From assembly GCF_020535545.1 (NCBI RefSeq), contig NZ_CP084753.1, forward strand, positions 186,001 through 250,000: 64,000 bases of DNA, read 5' to 3'. This DNA is from Roseateles sp. XES5. Its GTDB lineage: Bacteria; Pseudomonadota; Alphaproteobacteria; Rhizobiales; Rhizobiaceae. The translations under genes and the position numbers were made by a program. This document shows positions 16,585-25,087 of the stretch, piece after piece. Under the pieces are notes generated by a model. The model did not search any database. It worked only from the letters and a program-made list of their open reading frames with translations, and was not told the origin of the DNA. Position 1 is the first letter of the stretch. Every line of letters begins with the position of its first letter.

Positions 16585-17205
16585 TTATCCACCGTCTCGT
16601 GATTCGGTCGAAGGGTGGAAAACAGGGGCATATCCCGCACGGAGCGCTCGCACCGTCGCCGGTGGCGTCAGGAGCCAGTCCGCGCGATCGAGGCGTTCGG
16701 GAGCCGCATAACCCGCCTCCGTCCAGCGATAGGCGAGGCCGCCGCGCAACGTGAACGCCGCGGCTTCGAGGGCAACGACAGCCCCGTCGGGCAGGGCCGT
16801 CAGCGGGCCGTCGATGGGATGAAGGCGTTTCGCGCGGCCGTCCAGGCGCTGGCCATGGAGCACCGCATCCATGGCCATGGCGGAGACGCGGTCTGCCGGG
16901 GTTTCCGCCCAGCAGGCGCGAAACCGTTCGGCCGCGTCCCGCCGGCAGTAGAAGCAGGGGCGGTGGCCGGCGGCAAGCGCCACGGCTTCATCGAGAAAGA
17001 AGAGTTCCGTCCAGCTCCGCCCGCCCATCACTTCACGCCGAACGCCGCGAAAGTCGCAGGCGCAGGTGATCCAGGCCTTGCTTGCCCACCGTTTCCTCAA
17101 AAGCTCTTTTGTCGCGGGGTCATGGATGATGCCGCGATTGCCGGTGAAAAGGCCGCGCTGGGCAATGGCGACAATCTCGCCGAAGGGGGTCACGCGGTTC
17201 TGCAA
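16585..17205 (-). CDS. Conserved hypothetical protein with Cys pairs
   Basis: About 206 aa, not assigned to a named family. Visible features are the opening NRVTPFGEIVAIAQRGLFTG, a CAC pair in WITCACDFRG, and a CFYC pair in AGHRPCFYCRRDAAERF, which could bind a metal. No membrane segment or signal peptide is apparent. The start is uncertain: the only ATG (17340) overlaps the divergent neighbour and its translation looks non-native. A TTG at 17203-17205, giving MQNRVTPFG, is proposed because the sequence becomes protein-like there. It is divergent from the PLP enzyme gene and stands alone downstream of the repABC control region. Confidence 0.6.
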   Translation of the reverse strand: MQNRVTPFGEIVAIAQRGLFTGNRGIIHDPATKELLRKRWASKAWITCACDFRGVRREVMGGRSWTELFFLDEAVALAAGHRPCFYCRRDAAERFRACWAETPADRVSAMAMDAVLHGQRLDGRAKRLHPIDGPLTALPDGAVVALEAAAFTLRGGLAYRWTEAGYAAPERLDRADWLLTPPATVRALRAGYAPVFHPSTESRDGG

Positions 17206-17309
17206 AGACGTGGAACACCCGGAAAGCGATTTCCTCTTGTTGCCTTTCGTACCATAGTGGCCCGCATCATCAACGGGCGCTTCGAGCGCCGAGACATCCG
17301 AAGGTACCC

Positions 17310-18398
17310 ATGCAATCTCCCTGGCCCGCACCCGGCACACCGCTCGATCAGGTTGCGACCCCCATGCCCGTCATCGACGAGGACCGGCTTGCCGCCAACA
17401 TCCATCGCGCGCAGGCCTATGTCGCCGGGCATGGGAAGGCATTTCGCCCGCATATCAAGACGCACAAGATCGTCGCCGTCGCCAGGGCACAGCAGGAAGC
17501 CGGGGCCATCGGCATCAACTGCCAGAAAATCAGCGAAGCCGCAGTCTTCGCCGATGCCGGCTTTCAGGACATCCTGATCACCTACAACATCCTCGGCGCC
17601 GCAAAGCTCGCCCGGCTCCGCGCCCTGCATGAACGCGTGCCGCGTCTCAGCGTCGTCGCCGACAGCGACGTGACGATCGACGGGCTGGCCGGCGCCTTCG
17701 ACGCCGCGCACCCGCTGACGGTGCTGGTCGAGTGCGACACGGGCGGCAAACGCTGTGGCGTGCAGACGCCGGAAGCAGCTGCAGCGCTCGCCGAGCGCAT
17801 CGCGGCCGCGCCCAGCCTGCGCTTCGGCGGCGTCCTGACCTATCCGGCCGTGGGCGGCGCGGAAGCGGTCGAGGCTTTCCTGGCGAGAACCATGGCGCTG
17901 CTTTCGGCCAAGGGCATCGATTGCCCGGTGCGCTCCAGCGGCGGCTCCCCGGATCTCTACAAGGCGCATCTCGTGCCCTCGGCCACGGAACACCGTGCCG
18001 GCACCTATGTCTACAACGACCGCAGCATGGTGCGCGCCGGCGAATGCACGCGTGCGGACCTTGCCATGCATGTCCTCGCCACGGTCGTCTCGCGCCCGTC
18101 GGCAGATCGCGCCGTGCTCGACGCCGGCTCCAAGGCGCTGACCTCGGACCTGCTCGGCTTCAGCGATTTCGGCGAGATCGAAGGCTTCGAGGGCGCCCGC
18201 ATCATCTCGCTCTCGGAAGAGCATGCCGTGGTCGACATCGCGGCCTGCCGGGACGCCTTTCCGCCGATCGGCAGCGTGGTGCGGATCGTGCCGAACCATA
18301 CCTGCGTCGTCAGCAACCTCTTCGACCGCATGGTCTTCCACCGCAACGGCCTCGTTACCCGCGTCGAGGACGTCGCCGCGCGCGGCACGGTCTGGTGA
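17310..18398 (+). CDS. DSD1-family PLP enzyme (D-threonine aldolase / D-serine dehydratase-like)
   Basis: Encodes 362 aa with an alanine-racemase-type PLP barrel. RPHIKTHK at residues 46-53 contains the expected PLP-binding lysine (Lys50), and VPNHTCVV near the C-terminus holds the His-x-Cys metal pair that defines the D-threonine aldolase / eukaryotic D-serine dehydratase (DSD1) family. Such enzymes use PLP plus a divalent metal to cleave or dehydrate D-beta-hydroxy amino acids. A RidA gene follows 62 bp downstream, fitting an enzyme that releases an enamine/imine intermediate. Aldolase and dehydratase activities cannot be separated by reading. Confidence 0.85.
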   Translation: MQSPWPAPGTPLDQVATPMPVIDEDRLAANIHRAQAYVAGHGKAFRPHIKTHKIVAVARAQQEAGAIGINCQKISEAAVFADAGFQDILITYNILGAAKLARLRALHERVPRLSVVADSDVTIDGLAGAFDAAHPLTVLVECDTGGKRCGVQTPEAAAALAERIAAAPSLRFGGVLTYPAVGGAEAVEAFLARTMALLSAKGIDCPVRSSGGSPDLYKAHLVPSATEHRAGTYVYNDRSMVRAGECTRADLAMHVLATVVSRPSADRAVLDAGSKALTSDLLGFSDFGEIEGFEGARIISLSEEHAVVDIAACRDAFPPIGSVVRIVPNHTCVVSNLFDRMVFHRNGLVTRVEDVAARGTVW

Positions 18399-18460
18399 AG
18401 GCTTGAAGGCGAAACGCAAAACCGGCCATACGGCCGGCAATACCCCACGGAGAATCGGCG

Positions 18461-18850
18461 ATGGCTGACAACGCACCCTTTTTCATCGAGGACACGGACG
18501 AGAGCGAGATTTCCTCCGACGTCGCCGGCCTCGGCAATCTTCTGATGACGACGCATATCCCGCTCAAGGCCGACGGCTCGCTGGAGACCGGCGACATCCG
18601 CACGCAGAGCATCGCGACGCTGGAAAGCCTGAAGACGTCGCTGGAAAAGGCCGGCAGCAGCCTTGCCGACGTGATCCATCTGACGATCTACCTCACCGAC
18701 ATGGCCGAGCGCCCGGTCTTCAACGAGATCTATTGCGCCTTCTTCAAGAAGCCCTATCCGGTGCGCTGCGCCGTCGGGGTCGCGGCTCTCGCCGATCCCG
18801 GCATGAAGGTGGAAGTGACCGCCGTGGCGGCCCGGCGCAAAGCCGTCTGA
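18461..18850 (+). CDS. RidA-family enamine/imine deaminase
   Basis: A 129-aa protein of the RidA/YjgF family. The C-terminal PYPVRCAVGVAALADPGMKVEVTAVA contains the conserved Arg that binds the substrate carboxylate and the Glu that activates water. RidA hydrolyses reactive 2-aminoacrylate and related imines made by PLP dehydratases. It is co-directional with the DSD1-type enzyme and is followed by a strong terminator, so the two form a short operon. Confidence 0.88.
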   Translation: MADNAPFFIEDTDESEISSDVAGLGNLLMTTHIPLKADGSLETGDIRTQSIATLESLKTSLEKAGSSLADVIHLTIYLTDMAERPVFNEIYCAFFKKPYPVRCAVGVAALADPGMKVEVTAVAARRKAV

Positions 18851-18856
18851 GCTTAA

Positions 18857-18881
18857 GAACGCCGCGGTTTCCGCGGCGTTC
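18857..18881 (+). terminator. Terminator after the PLP enzyme-RidA operon
   Basis: Perfect 11-bp stem GAACGCCGCGG/CCGCGGCGTTC with a TTT loop, 6 nt after the ridA stop. The following sequence is only partly T-rich. Confidence 0.65.
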
Positions 18882-18889
18882 CGTTCCTC

Positions 18890-19009
18890 CACGGCACTGA
18901 TATTCATATTTTCTATAAAAATAGTCAATTTAAGAACACCGTGCCTGCCGCCGCCGGATTTTGCTTGTTATCCCTATGAGCATCAGGGGTTTCCAGCGGA
19001 GCGGGAACG
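18890..19009 (+). promoter_or_regulatory. AT-rich leader of the organosulfur operon
   Basis: The gap between the terminator and the flavin-reductase gene contains a markedly AT-rich stretch at about 18900-18935 (TATTTTCTATAAAAATAG), with -10-like hexamers. It is the probable promoter for the genes up to 23661. No specific regulator site was identified. Confidence 0.4.
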
Positions 19010-19549
19010 ATGAATGCCCATGTCGAAAACACGCATTTCAATCGCCACAACACGGCGCTCTTCGATCATCCGGCCGATGCCGACAGCCTGAAGGCGGCGC
19101 TGCGCACGCTCGGCGGCGGGGTCAGCATCATCACGGCGGGGGAGGGGGAGACCCGCACCGGCGCCACCGTCACCTCGGCGACGGCGCTGTCCGTCGAGCC
19201 GGCACGCATGCTCGTCGCCCTCAACCGCACATCCTCCACATGGCCGGTCGTCGAGCGCTTCGGGCACTTCGCCGTCAACATCGCCGGCCCCGGCCATGAG
19301 ACGCTTGCCAACCAGTTCGCCGGGCGCGGCGGCCTGCGTGGGCCGGATCGTTATCGCGGCGCGGAATGGACCACGGCCGTCACCGGCGCGCCTTTGTTGG
19401 TCGATGCCGCGGCCGCCATCGATTGTACCGTCGAGGAAGCCATCGAGCGGCACAGCCACGTGATCGTCATCGGCAAGGTACTGGCGATCCGCATCGGCGC
19501 CGGCCGCTCGCTGCTCTATCAGGACGGCCGCTACCACACCGTCGGCTGA
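19010..19549 (+). CDS. Flavin reductase (HpaC/NtaB-like)
   Basis: A 179-aa flavin_reduct domain protein. Typical features are the early LKAALRTLGGGVSIITAG strand-helix, TVTSATALSVEPARMLVALN, and FAVNIAGPGHETLANQFAG. It would reduce FMN or FAD with NAD(P)H and hand the reduced flavin to a partner monooxygenase, here the LLM-class enzyme 112 bp downstream. This pairing plus an SsuCAB-like transporter points to oxidative attack on an imported organosulfur compound. Confidence 0.87.
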   Translation: MNAHVENTHFNRHNTALFDHPADADSLKAALRTLGGGVSIITAGEGETRTGATVTSATALSVEPARMLVALNRTSSTWPVVERFGHFAVNIAGPGHETLANQFAGRGGLRGPDRYRGAEWTTAVTGAPLLVDAAAAIDCTVEEAIERHSHVIVIGKVLAIRIGAGRSLLYQDGRYHTVG

Positions 19550-19661
19550 CCTAGCCCGTCAACGCATCGCAAAACCACAGCCCGCCGCGCGCGGGATCGG
19601 AAAACTGCGGCCTTCGACAAGGCCCTTCCATGAACACACCCATGAACCAAAAGGAAACGAC

Positions 19662-21014
19662 ATGACACGCAAGATCAGGCTTGGCGCATTCCTTCCCGGC
19701 GGCGGCCAGCATATCGCCGCATGGCGCCACCCGGACCAGCCGGTGGACGGCGCGACCAGCTTCGACTTCCACAGGCAACTCGCCCAGACCGCCGAACGCG
19801 GCCTCTTCGACGCCTATTTCCTTGCGGACAATCTTGCCGTCGGCTTCGGTGGCGCGCGGGAAGGCGGCAATGCCCGCGTGGCGGGCTTCGAGCCGGTGAC
19901 GCTCTTCTCCGCGCTCGCGCCTTTCACCAAGAATCTCGGCTTCATCGCCACCGCCTCCACGACCTACGAGGAGCCCTACAACACGGCGCGCAAGTTCGCT
20001 TCGCTGGACCTTCTCTCGGGCGGGCGGGCTGGCTGGAACGTCGTCACCACCACCGGCGATCCGACCGCGCAGAACTTCAACCGCGACACGCAACTGCCCC
20101 ACGCCGCGCGCTATCGCCGCGCTGCCGAGCATGTCGAGGTGGTCAAGGCGCTGTGGGACAGCTTCGAGGACGACGCGTTCCTCCGCGACAAGGAGAGCGG
20201 CACCTTCTACGATCCGGCAAAACTGCACGAAAGCGAGCATCGCGGCGAACATTTCCAGGTGCGCGGGCCGCTCAACGTGCCCCGTTCCCCGCAGGGCCAC
20301 CCGGTCATCGTGCAGGCCGGCCAGTCGGATGACGGGCGCGGGCTCGCCGCAGCCACGGCCGAGGTGATCTTCACCGCCCATCAACACCTCGATACCGCCC
20401 AGGAATTCTATCGCGACATCAAGGCGCGCGCCCGGGGCCTTGGTCGAAACCCGGACCATATCCTCGTCATGCCGGGCGTCGCTCCCTTCGTCGGCCGTAC
20501 GCAGGCCGAAGCGCAGGAGAAATACGAGCGCCTTACCGCGCTCATCCTCGAAGAAGACGGCGTCGGCCTGCTCAACGGCCTTACCGGCGGCACGCTGGAT
20601 CTCAAGGGGTACGATATCGACGGCCCACTGCCGCCCGCGCCGCCGACCGAAGGCATGAAGAGCCGCCAGGCGCTGATCCGTCAGATCGCCGACGAGAACA
20701 ATTTCTCGATCCGTCAGCTCTACCAGTGGGTGGCGACGGCCCGTGGCCACTTCACCATCGTCGGCACACCGGAAACGATCGTCGATACCCTGCAGGAGTG
20801 GTTCGAGAACGAGGCCGCCGACGGCTTCAACATCCTGCCGCCGTGGCTGCCGACCGCGCTCGACGATTTCGTCGACCTTGTCATTCCCGAACTTCAGCGC
20901 CGGGGCCTGTTCCGCACCGCCTACGAGGGCACCACGCTGCGCGAAAACCTTGGCCTGCCTTTCCCGATCAACCGCTGGGCTGGCGCGCGTGCCACGTCTC
21001 AGGCCGCAGAATAG
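19662..21014 (+). CDS. LLM-class FMNH2-dependent monooxygenase (NtaA/SnaA/DszA type)
   Basis: Encodes 450 aa with the bacterial luciferase-like barrel of the NtaA/SnaA/DszA subgroup. Landmarks are FLADNLAV, FEPVTLFSALAPFTKNLGFIATASTTYEEPY, SGGRAGWNVVTT and a C-terminal NILPPWLPTALDDFVDLVIPELQRRG. Members oxidise sulfones, nitrilotriacetate or dialkyl sulfur compounds with reduced flavin from a partner. The flavin reductase upstream and sulfonate-type ABC transporter downstream (10 nt gap) argue for desulfurisation. The actual substrate is unknown. Confidence 0.87.
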   Translation: MTRKIRLGAFLPGGGQHIAAWRHPDQPVDGATSFDFHRQLAQTAERGLFDAYFLADNLAVGFGGAREGGNARVAGFEPVTLFSALAPFTKNLGFIATASTTYEEPYNTARKFASLDLLSGGRAGWNVVTTTGDPTAQNFNRDTQLPHAARYRRAAEHVEVVKALWDSFEDDAFLRDKESGTFYDPAKLHESEHRGEHFQVRGPLNVPRSPQGHPVIVQAGQSDDGRGLAAATAEVIFTAHQHLDTAQEFYRDIKARARGLGRNPDHILVMPGVAPFVGRTQAEAQEKYERLTALILEEDGVGLLNGLTGGTLDLKGYDIDGPLPPAPPTEGMKSRQALIRQIADENNFSIRQLYQWVATARGHFTIVGTPETIVDTLQEWFENEAADGFNILPPWLPTALDDFVDLVIPELQRRGLFRTAYEGTTLRENLGLPFPINRWAGARATSQAAE

Positions 21015-21023
21015 GAGGCCGGA

Positions 21024-21875
21024 ATGTCGCTTGAAAACCTGAACTCCACGCTCGGCGCGGACTTCCGCCTTACCACACGTCAGCGGGCCGCACCCTCTGC
21101 CCTCGGGCAAGTCAGTGCCTTTCTCTCGCCCTTCGTCGCCCGCTACGGCCTGGTGCTGGCCTTCCTCGCCCTCTGGCAGATTTCGAGCACGCGAGGCTGG
21201 GTCAATCCCGCCGTCTTTCCGCCGCTCGACGTGATCGTCGCCGCGCTCTGGGACAGCCTGTCCAGCGGCGCGCTGGTCGACGACATCGCGATCAGCCTGC
21301 AGCGCTCCGGCATCGCCTTCCTGGCCGCCGTCGCCATCGGCATTCCGCTTGGCCTCGTCATGGGACAGGCCCGCGTCGTCGAGCAGGCGCTCGATCCGCT
21401 GCTGCAGTTCTTCCGCCAGACCTCCGCACTCGCGCTCTATCCGGTCTTCATCCTGCTACTCGGGCTCGGCGAGACATCCAAGGTCTTCGTCATCTTCTGG
21501 GCGACGCTCTTCCCCATCCTGCTCGCCACGATCGGCGGCGTGAAGGAAGTGGATACGAAGCTGATCGAGATGGCGCGCACCTATGGCGCGAGCCGCCTCA
21601 CGGTCTTCCGCCGCGTGGTGCTGCCGGCAGCGGTGCCCGCCATCTTTGTGGGCCTGCGCCTTTCCGCCACGACCGCCCTCCTGTTGCTGATCGCGGCGGA
21701 GATGATCGGCGCGAACAAGGGCGTCGGCTTCCAGGTGATGAATGCCCAGTACAACTTCCAGATCCCGCTGATGTTCGCGGCAATTCTGCTGCTGGCACTG
21801 CTCGGCCTTGCCGCCAATGCCGTGCTCGTCCTTCTCCAGAGAAAGCTCTGCCGCTGGTCGCAGCCGAACGCCTGA
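21024..21875 (+). CDS. ABC transporter permease, sulfonate/nitrate/taurine type (SsuC-like)
   Basis: A 283-aa permease with about six membrane spans. The cytoplasmic EAA loop is visible as EMARTYGASRLTVFRRVVLPAAVPAIFVGLR, which docks on the ATPase. The order is permease, binding protein, ATPase, different from the E. coli ssu operon. Import of an aliphatic sulfonate or similar sulfur compound is inferred from family and from the adjoining monooxygenase. Confidence 0.88.
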   Translation: MSLENLNSTLGADFRLTTRQRAAPSALGQVSAFLSPFVARYGLVLAFLALWQISSTRGWVNPAVFPPLDVIVAALWDSLSSGALVDDIAISLQRSGIAFLAAVAIGIPLGLVMGQARVVEQALDPLLQFFRQTSALALYPVFILLLGLGETSKVFVIFWATLFPILLATIGGVKEVDTKLIEMARTYGASRLTVFRRVVLPAAVPAIFVGLRLSATTALLLLIAAEMIGANKGVGFQVMNAQYNFQIPLMFAAILLLALLGLAANAVLVLLQRKLCRWSQPNA

Positions 21876-21907
21876 CGCTTGCCCCTCTTTCTCAAAGGAT
21901 CCCTGTC

Positions 21908-22882
21908 ATGACCTTCCATTCCAGAAAACTTCTTCTCTCCGCCACCCTCTTCCTCGGCCTTGCCGGCACCGCGGCAGCGGAGGACGTCACGTTCCGCTAC
22001 CTCGCCAGCCAGGGCGGCCTTTCGGCCCATGAACTGGCCGCCGAACTCGGCTACTTCGAGGGAACCGGCATCAGCATCGAAAACGTCGGTTATGCCGGCG
22101 GCGGACCGGCCTCGCTGATCGCGCTCGCCTCCGGCGACGTGGAACTCGGCAGCGCGGCGACGGCCGCCGTGCTCAACTCCATCGTCAGCGGCAACGACTT
22201 CGTCGCCGCCTATCCGTCGAACGGCATCAACAAGGAGGTGCAATCGATCTTCTACGTGCTGGAAGACAGTCCGATCAAGGATATCAAGGACATCGCCGGC
22301 AAGAGCATCGCAGTGAACACGCTCGGCGCCCATCTCGACTATACGATCCGCGAGGCGCTGCACGCAGCCGGCCTGCCGACCGACGCGGCCAATCAGGTCG
22401 TCGTGCCGGGCCCGCAGCTCGAGCAGGTCCTGCGCTCCGGCCAGGTCGACATCTCGGCCTTCGGCTATTGGCAGACGACCTTCGAGGGTGCTGCGAAGAA
22501 GAACGGTGGCCTGCGCGCCATCTTCGGCGATACCGAGGTGCTCGGTGAAATCGCCGGCGGCTTCGTGGTTCTGCGCCGCGACTTCGTGAAGGCGCATCCG
22601 GACGCGGCAAAGACCTTCGTGGAACAGTCCGCGCGCGCGCTCGACTATGCTCGCGAGCATCCCGCGGAAACCCGCGAGATCTTCGCCAGAGCCCTGAAGG
22701 AGCGAGGGGAAAATCCCGACATCGCCCAGTATTTCCGAGGCTACGGCGTTCGTGCCGGCGGCCTGCCGGTCGAGCGGGACGTGCAGTTCTGGATCGACGT
22801 CCTGGTGCGCGAGGGCAAGCTGAAGGAAGGCCAGCTTGCCGCCAAGGATGTGCTCTACTCGCCTGAAACCGCGACGAACTGA
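21908..22882 (+). CDS. ABC transporter periplasmic binding protein (SsuA-like)
   Basis: Encodes 324 aa with a clear signal peptide (KLLLSATLFLGLAGTAAA before EDVTFRYL). The mature part resembles NMT1/SsuA binding proteins: the ELAAELGYFEGTGISIENVGYAGGG opening, ALASGDVELGSAATAA, and DIAGKSIAVNTLGAHLDY. It captures the substrate for the permease and ATPase on either side. It is third of five genes in an apparent operon. Confidence 0.88.
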   Translation: MTFHSRKLLLSATLFLGLAGTAAAEDVTFRYLASQGGLSAHELAAELGYFEGTGISIENVGYAGGGPASLIALASGDVELGSAATAAVLNSIVSGNDFVAAYPSNGINKEVQSIFYVLEDSPIKDIKDIAGKSIAVNTLGAHLDYTIREALHAAGLPTDAANQVVVPGPQLEQVLRSGQVDISAFGYWQTTFEGAAKKNGGLRAIFGDTEVLGEIAGGFVVLRRDFVKAHPDAAKTFVEQSARALDYAREHPAETREIFARALKERGENPDIAQYFRGYGVRAGGLPVERDVQFWIDVLVREGKLKEGQLAAKDVLYSPETATN

Positions 22883-22890
22883 GGTCCGCC

Positions 22891-23661
22891 ATGAGCCTTT
22901 CTCCCGAAACGCCGCGCGGAGAGGTGACGGTTCGTCACCTCTCCAAATCCTTCCCCCTCAATGGCCGGCCGCTGCCGGTACTGAAGGACATCAACCTCAC
23001 GATCCGCTCCGGCGAGAGCCTCGCCATCGTCGGCGCGAGCGGCTCGGGCAAGACGACGCTGCTGCGCATTCTCGCCGGGCTGGAAAATGCCGATGGCGGC
23101 GAGGTGCTGATCGACGGCAAGACGGTCGAGGGCGTCGGCACCGAACGCGCCGTCATCTTCCAGGAACCGCGCCTCCTGCCCTGGCTGACCGTGATCGACA
23201 ATGTCGCCTTCGGCCTCGACACCCGCGGCGTCAGCCGCGCGGAAGCACGCAACCGGGCGCGCCGCTACGTGCAGCTCGTCGGCCTGCAGGCTTTCGAGAA
23301 CGCCTATCCGCGCCAGCTCTCGGGCGGCATGGCCCAGCGCGTCGGCATTGCCCGGGCGCTCGCCGTTCAGCCGGAAATCCTTCTGCTGGACGAACCGCTC
23401 GGCGCGCTCGACGCCATGACGAAGATCGGCATGCAGCAGGAACTGACGCGCATCTGGCGCGACGAGGACGTGACCACAATCCTCGTCACCCACGATCTGG
23501 AGGAGGCGATCTACCTTGCCGACCGCATCCTCATCCTCCCGCGCGAAAAGACCGCCGCACCGCGGCTGATCGACATCGACCTGCCACGTCCGCGCGATCG
23601 CAGTTCACCGGATTTCGTGCGTCATCGCGAGGAGCTTCTGAAGCTCTTCGGCCTGCACTGA
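22891..23661 (+). CDS. ABC transporter ATPase (SsuB-like)
   Basis: A 256-aa nucleotide-binding subunit. Walker A GASGSGKTT is at residues 48-56, the Q-loop segment FQEPRLLPW follows, then signature LSGGMAQR and Walker B LLLDEPLGALD. The LLPW text after the Q-loop is characteristic of the nitrate/sulfonate/taurine subgroup. It starts 8 nt after the binding-protein gene and ends the operon. Confidence 0.9.
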   Translation: MSLSPETPRGEVTVRHLSKSFPLNGRPLPVLKDINLTIRSGESLAIVGASGSGKTTLLRILAGLENADGGEVLIDGKTVEGVGTERAVIFQEPRLLPWLTVIDNVAFGLDTRGVSRAEARNRARRYVQLVGLQAFENAYPRQLSGGMAQRVGIARALAVQPEILLLDEPLGALDAMTKIGMQQELTRIWRDEDVTTILVTHDLEEAIYLADRILILPREKTAAPRLIDIDLPRPRDRSSPDFVRHREELLKLFGLH

Positions 23662-23773
23662 GGCGAGATTGCCTTTGACCCGCCCCGCTTCGGCCGGTAG
23701 ACGAACGTCATCCGGCCGGGCAGGCGGGTTCTTTTGCCCGGACGAAAAGCAAAGCCTTTCGACGGGGGTCCCC

Positions 23774-25087
23774 ATGAGCGATCTTTTCGACGCCGCGCCG
23801 CGCACCGGCTCGATGCCGCTGGCGGCGGAACTGCGCCCGGCGACGCTGGACGACGTGATCGGTCAGGAGAAGGTGATCGGCGAGGGCACGATGCTGCGCC
23901 GGCGCATCGCCGCCGGCCGGCTCGGCAGCATCATCCTCTATGGCCCACCGGGCCTCGGCAAGACGTCGATCGCCCGCGCCATCGGCAACATGCTCGGCAA
24001 GAACTTCCGCCCGCTGCACGCCGCGCACAACAATGTCGCCGATATCAGGAAGATCGCCGACGAGGCGCGCATGCGCCCGACCCTGCTCTTCGCCGACGAG
24101 GTGCACCGCTTCAGCGCCACGCAGCAGGACCACCTGCTGGCTCTCTGCGAGGAGGGCGTCGCCGACTTCATCGGCGCGACGACCGGCAATCCCTATCACA
24201 CGCTGACGCCGGCTCTCATCTCGCGCTCGACGATCCTCAAGCTGGAACCGCTAACGCTGGAGGAGATGGAGGAGGTGGTGCGGCGCGGCCTTGCCCATCT
24301 TGCGGCGCAGGGCATCGCGGTCCGGCTGGAACCCGAGCAGCTTCGCCGCATTGCCGGCCGGTCCGGCGGCGACGCGCGCCGCGCCCTAACCGTGCTGGAA
24401 AGTCTTGCCGTCGGCCATGCGCCGGGCAAGACCGTCACCATCACCGAGACGATGGTCGAGGAGGCCTATGCCGCCGCACCCGTCAACCACGACCGGTCGG
24501 GCGATGCGCATTACGACGTGGTCTCCGCCTTCGTGAAGTCCATGCGCGGCTCCGATCCCGACGCGACGCTCTACTGGCTGGCGCGGCTCGTCCATGGCGG
24601 AGAAGACCCGCGCTACATCGCCCGCCGCATCATGATCCATGCCTCGGAGGATGTCGGCCTTGCCGACAACACCGCATTGCAGACGGCCGTCGCGGCGCTG
24701 CATGCGGTGGAGAAGATCGGTTATCCCGAAGCGCAGATCGTGCTCGCCCACGCCGCCCTGCATGTCGCCCGCGCCCCGAAATCCAACGCGGCCTGCCGCG
24801 GCATCTCGCTGGCGCTCGCCCATGTGGCCAGCGAAGCGCCTTCCACCGTGCCGATGCATCTGCGCGATGCGCATTACAAGGGCGCGGCCGCGCTCGGCCA
24901 TGTCGGCTATGCCTTTCCGCACGACGACGGACGCGGCTGGAGCGATCAGGTCTATGCACCGGACGTTCCGCGCGGCGCCTTCTACCAGAGCGACGCCCGC
25001 GAGGCTGCCACCTTCGAGCGGCGCGCGGACGAACATTGGGAACAGGTGACGGGCCGGCGAACGCCGCAACGTTTCGGAAAACGCTGA
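23774..25087 (+). CDS. rarA: Replication-associated recombination protein A (MgsA/RarA)
   Basis: Encodes 437 aa, the standard RarA size. The N-terminus RPATLDDVIGQ and Walker A GPPGLGKT (57-64) are followed by the sensor/lid region and the C-terminal tetramerisation part (PKSNAACRGISLALAHV, PMHLRDAHYKGAAALGHV). RarA is a clamp-loader-like AAA+ ATPase acting at stalled replication forks. The start at 23774 (MSDLFDAAP) matches the family. The longer frame from 23669 does not. It is 7.4 kb from repABC, an unusual place for a gene normally found on the main chromosome. Confidence 0.93.
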   Translation: MSDLFDAAPRTGSMPLAAELRPATLDDVIGQEKVIGEGTMLRRRIAAGRLGSIILYGPPGLGKTSIARAIGNMLGKNFRPLHAAHNNVADIRKIADEARMRPTLLFADEVHRFSATQQDHLLALCEEGVADFIGATTGNPYHTLTPALISRSTILKLEPLTLEEMEEVVRRGLAHLAAQGIAVRLEPEQLRRIAGRSGGDARRALTVLESLAVGHAPGKTVTITETMVEEAYAAAPVNHDRSGDAHYDVVSAFVKSMRGSDPDATLYWLARLVHGGEDPRYIARRIMIHASEDVGLADNTALQTAVAALHAVEKIGYPEAQIVLAHAALHVARAPKSNAACRGISLALAHVASEAPSTVPMHLRDAHYKGAAALGHVGYAFPHDDGRGWSDQVYAPDVPRGAFYQSDAREAATFERRADEHWEQVTGRRTPQRFGKR

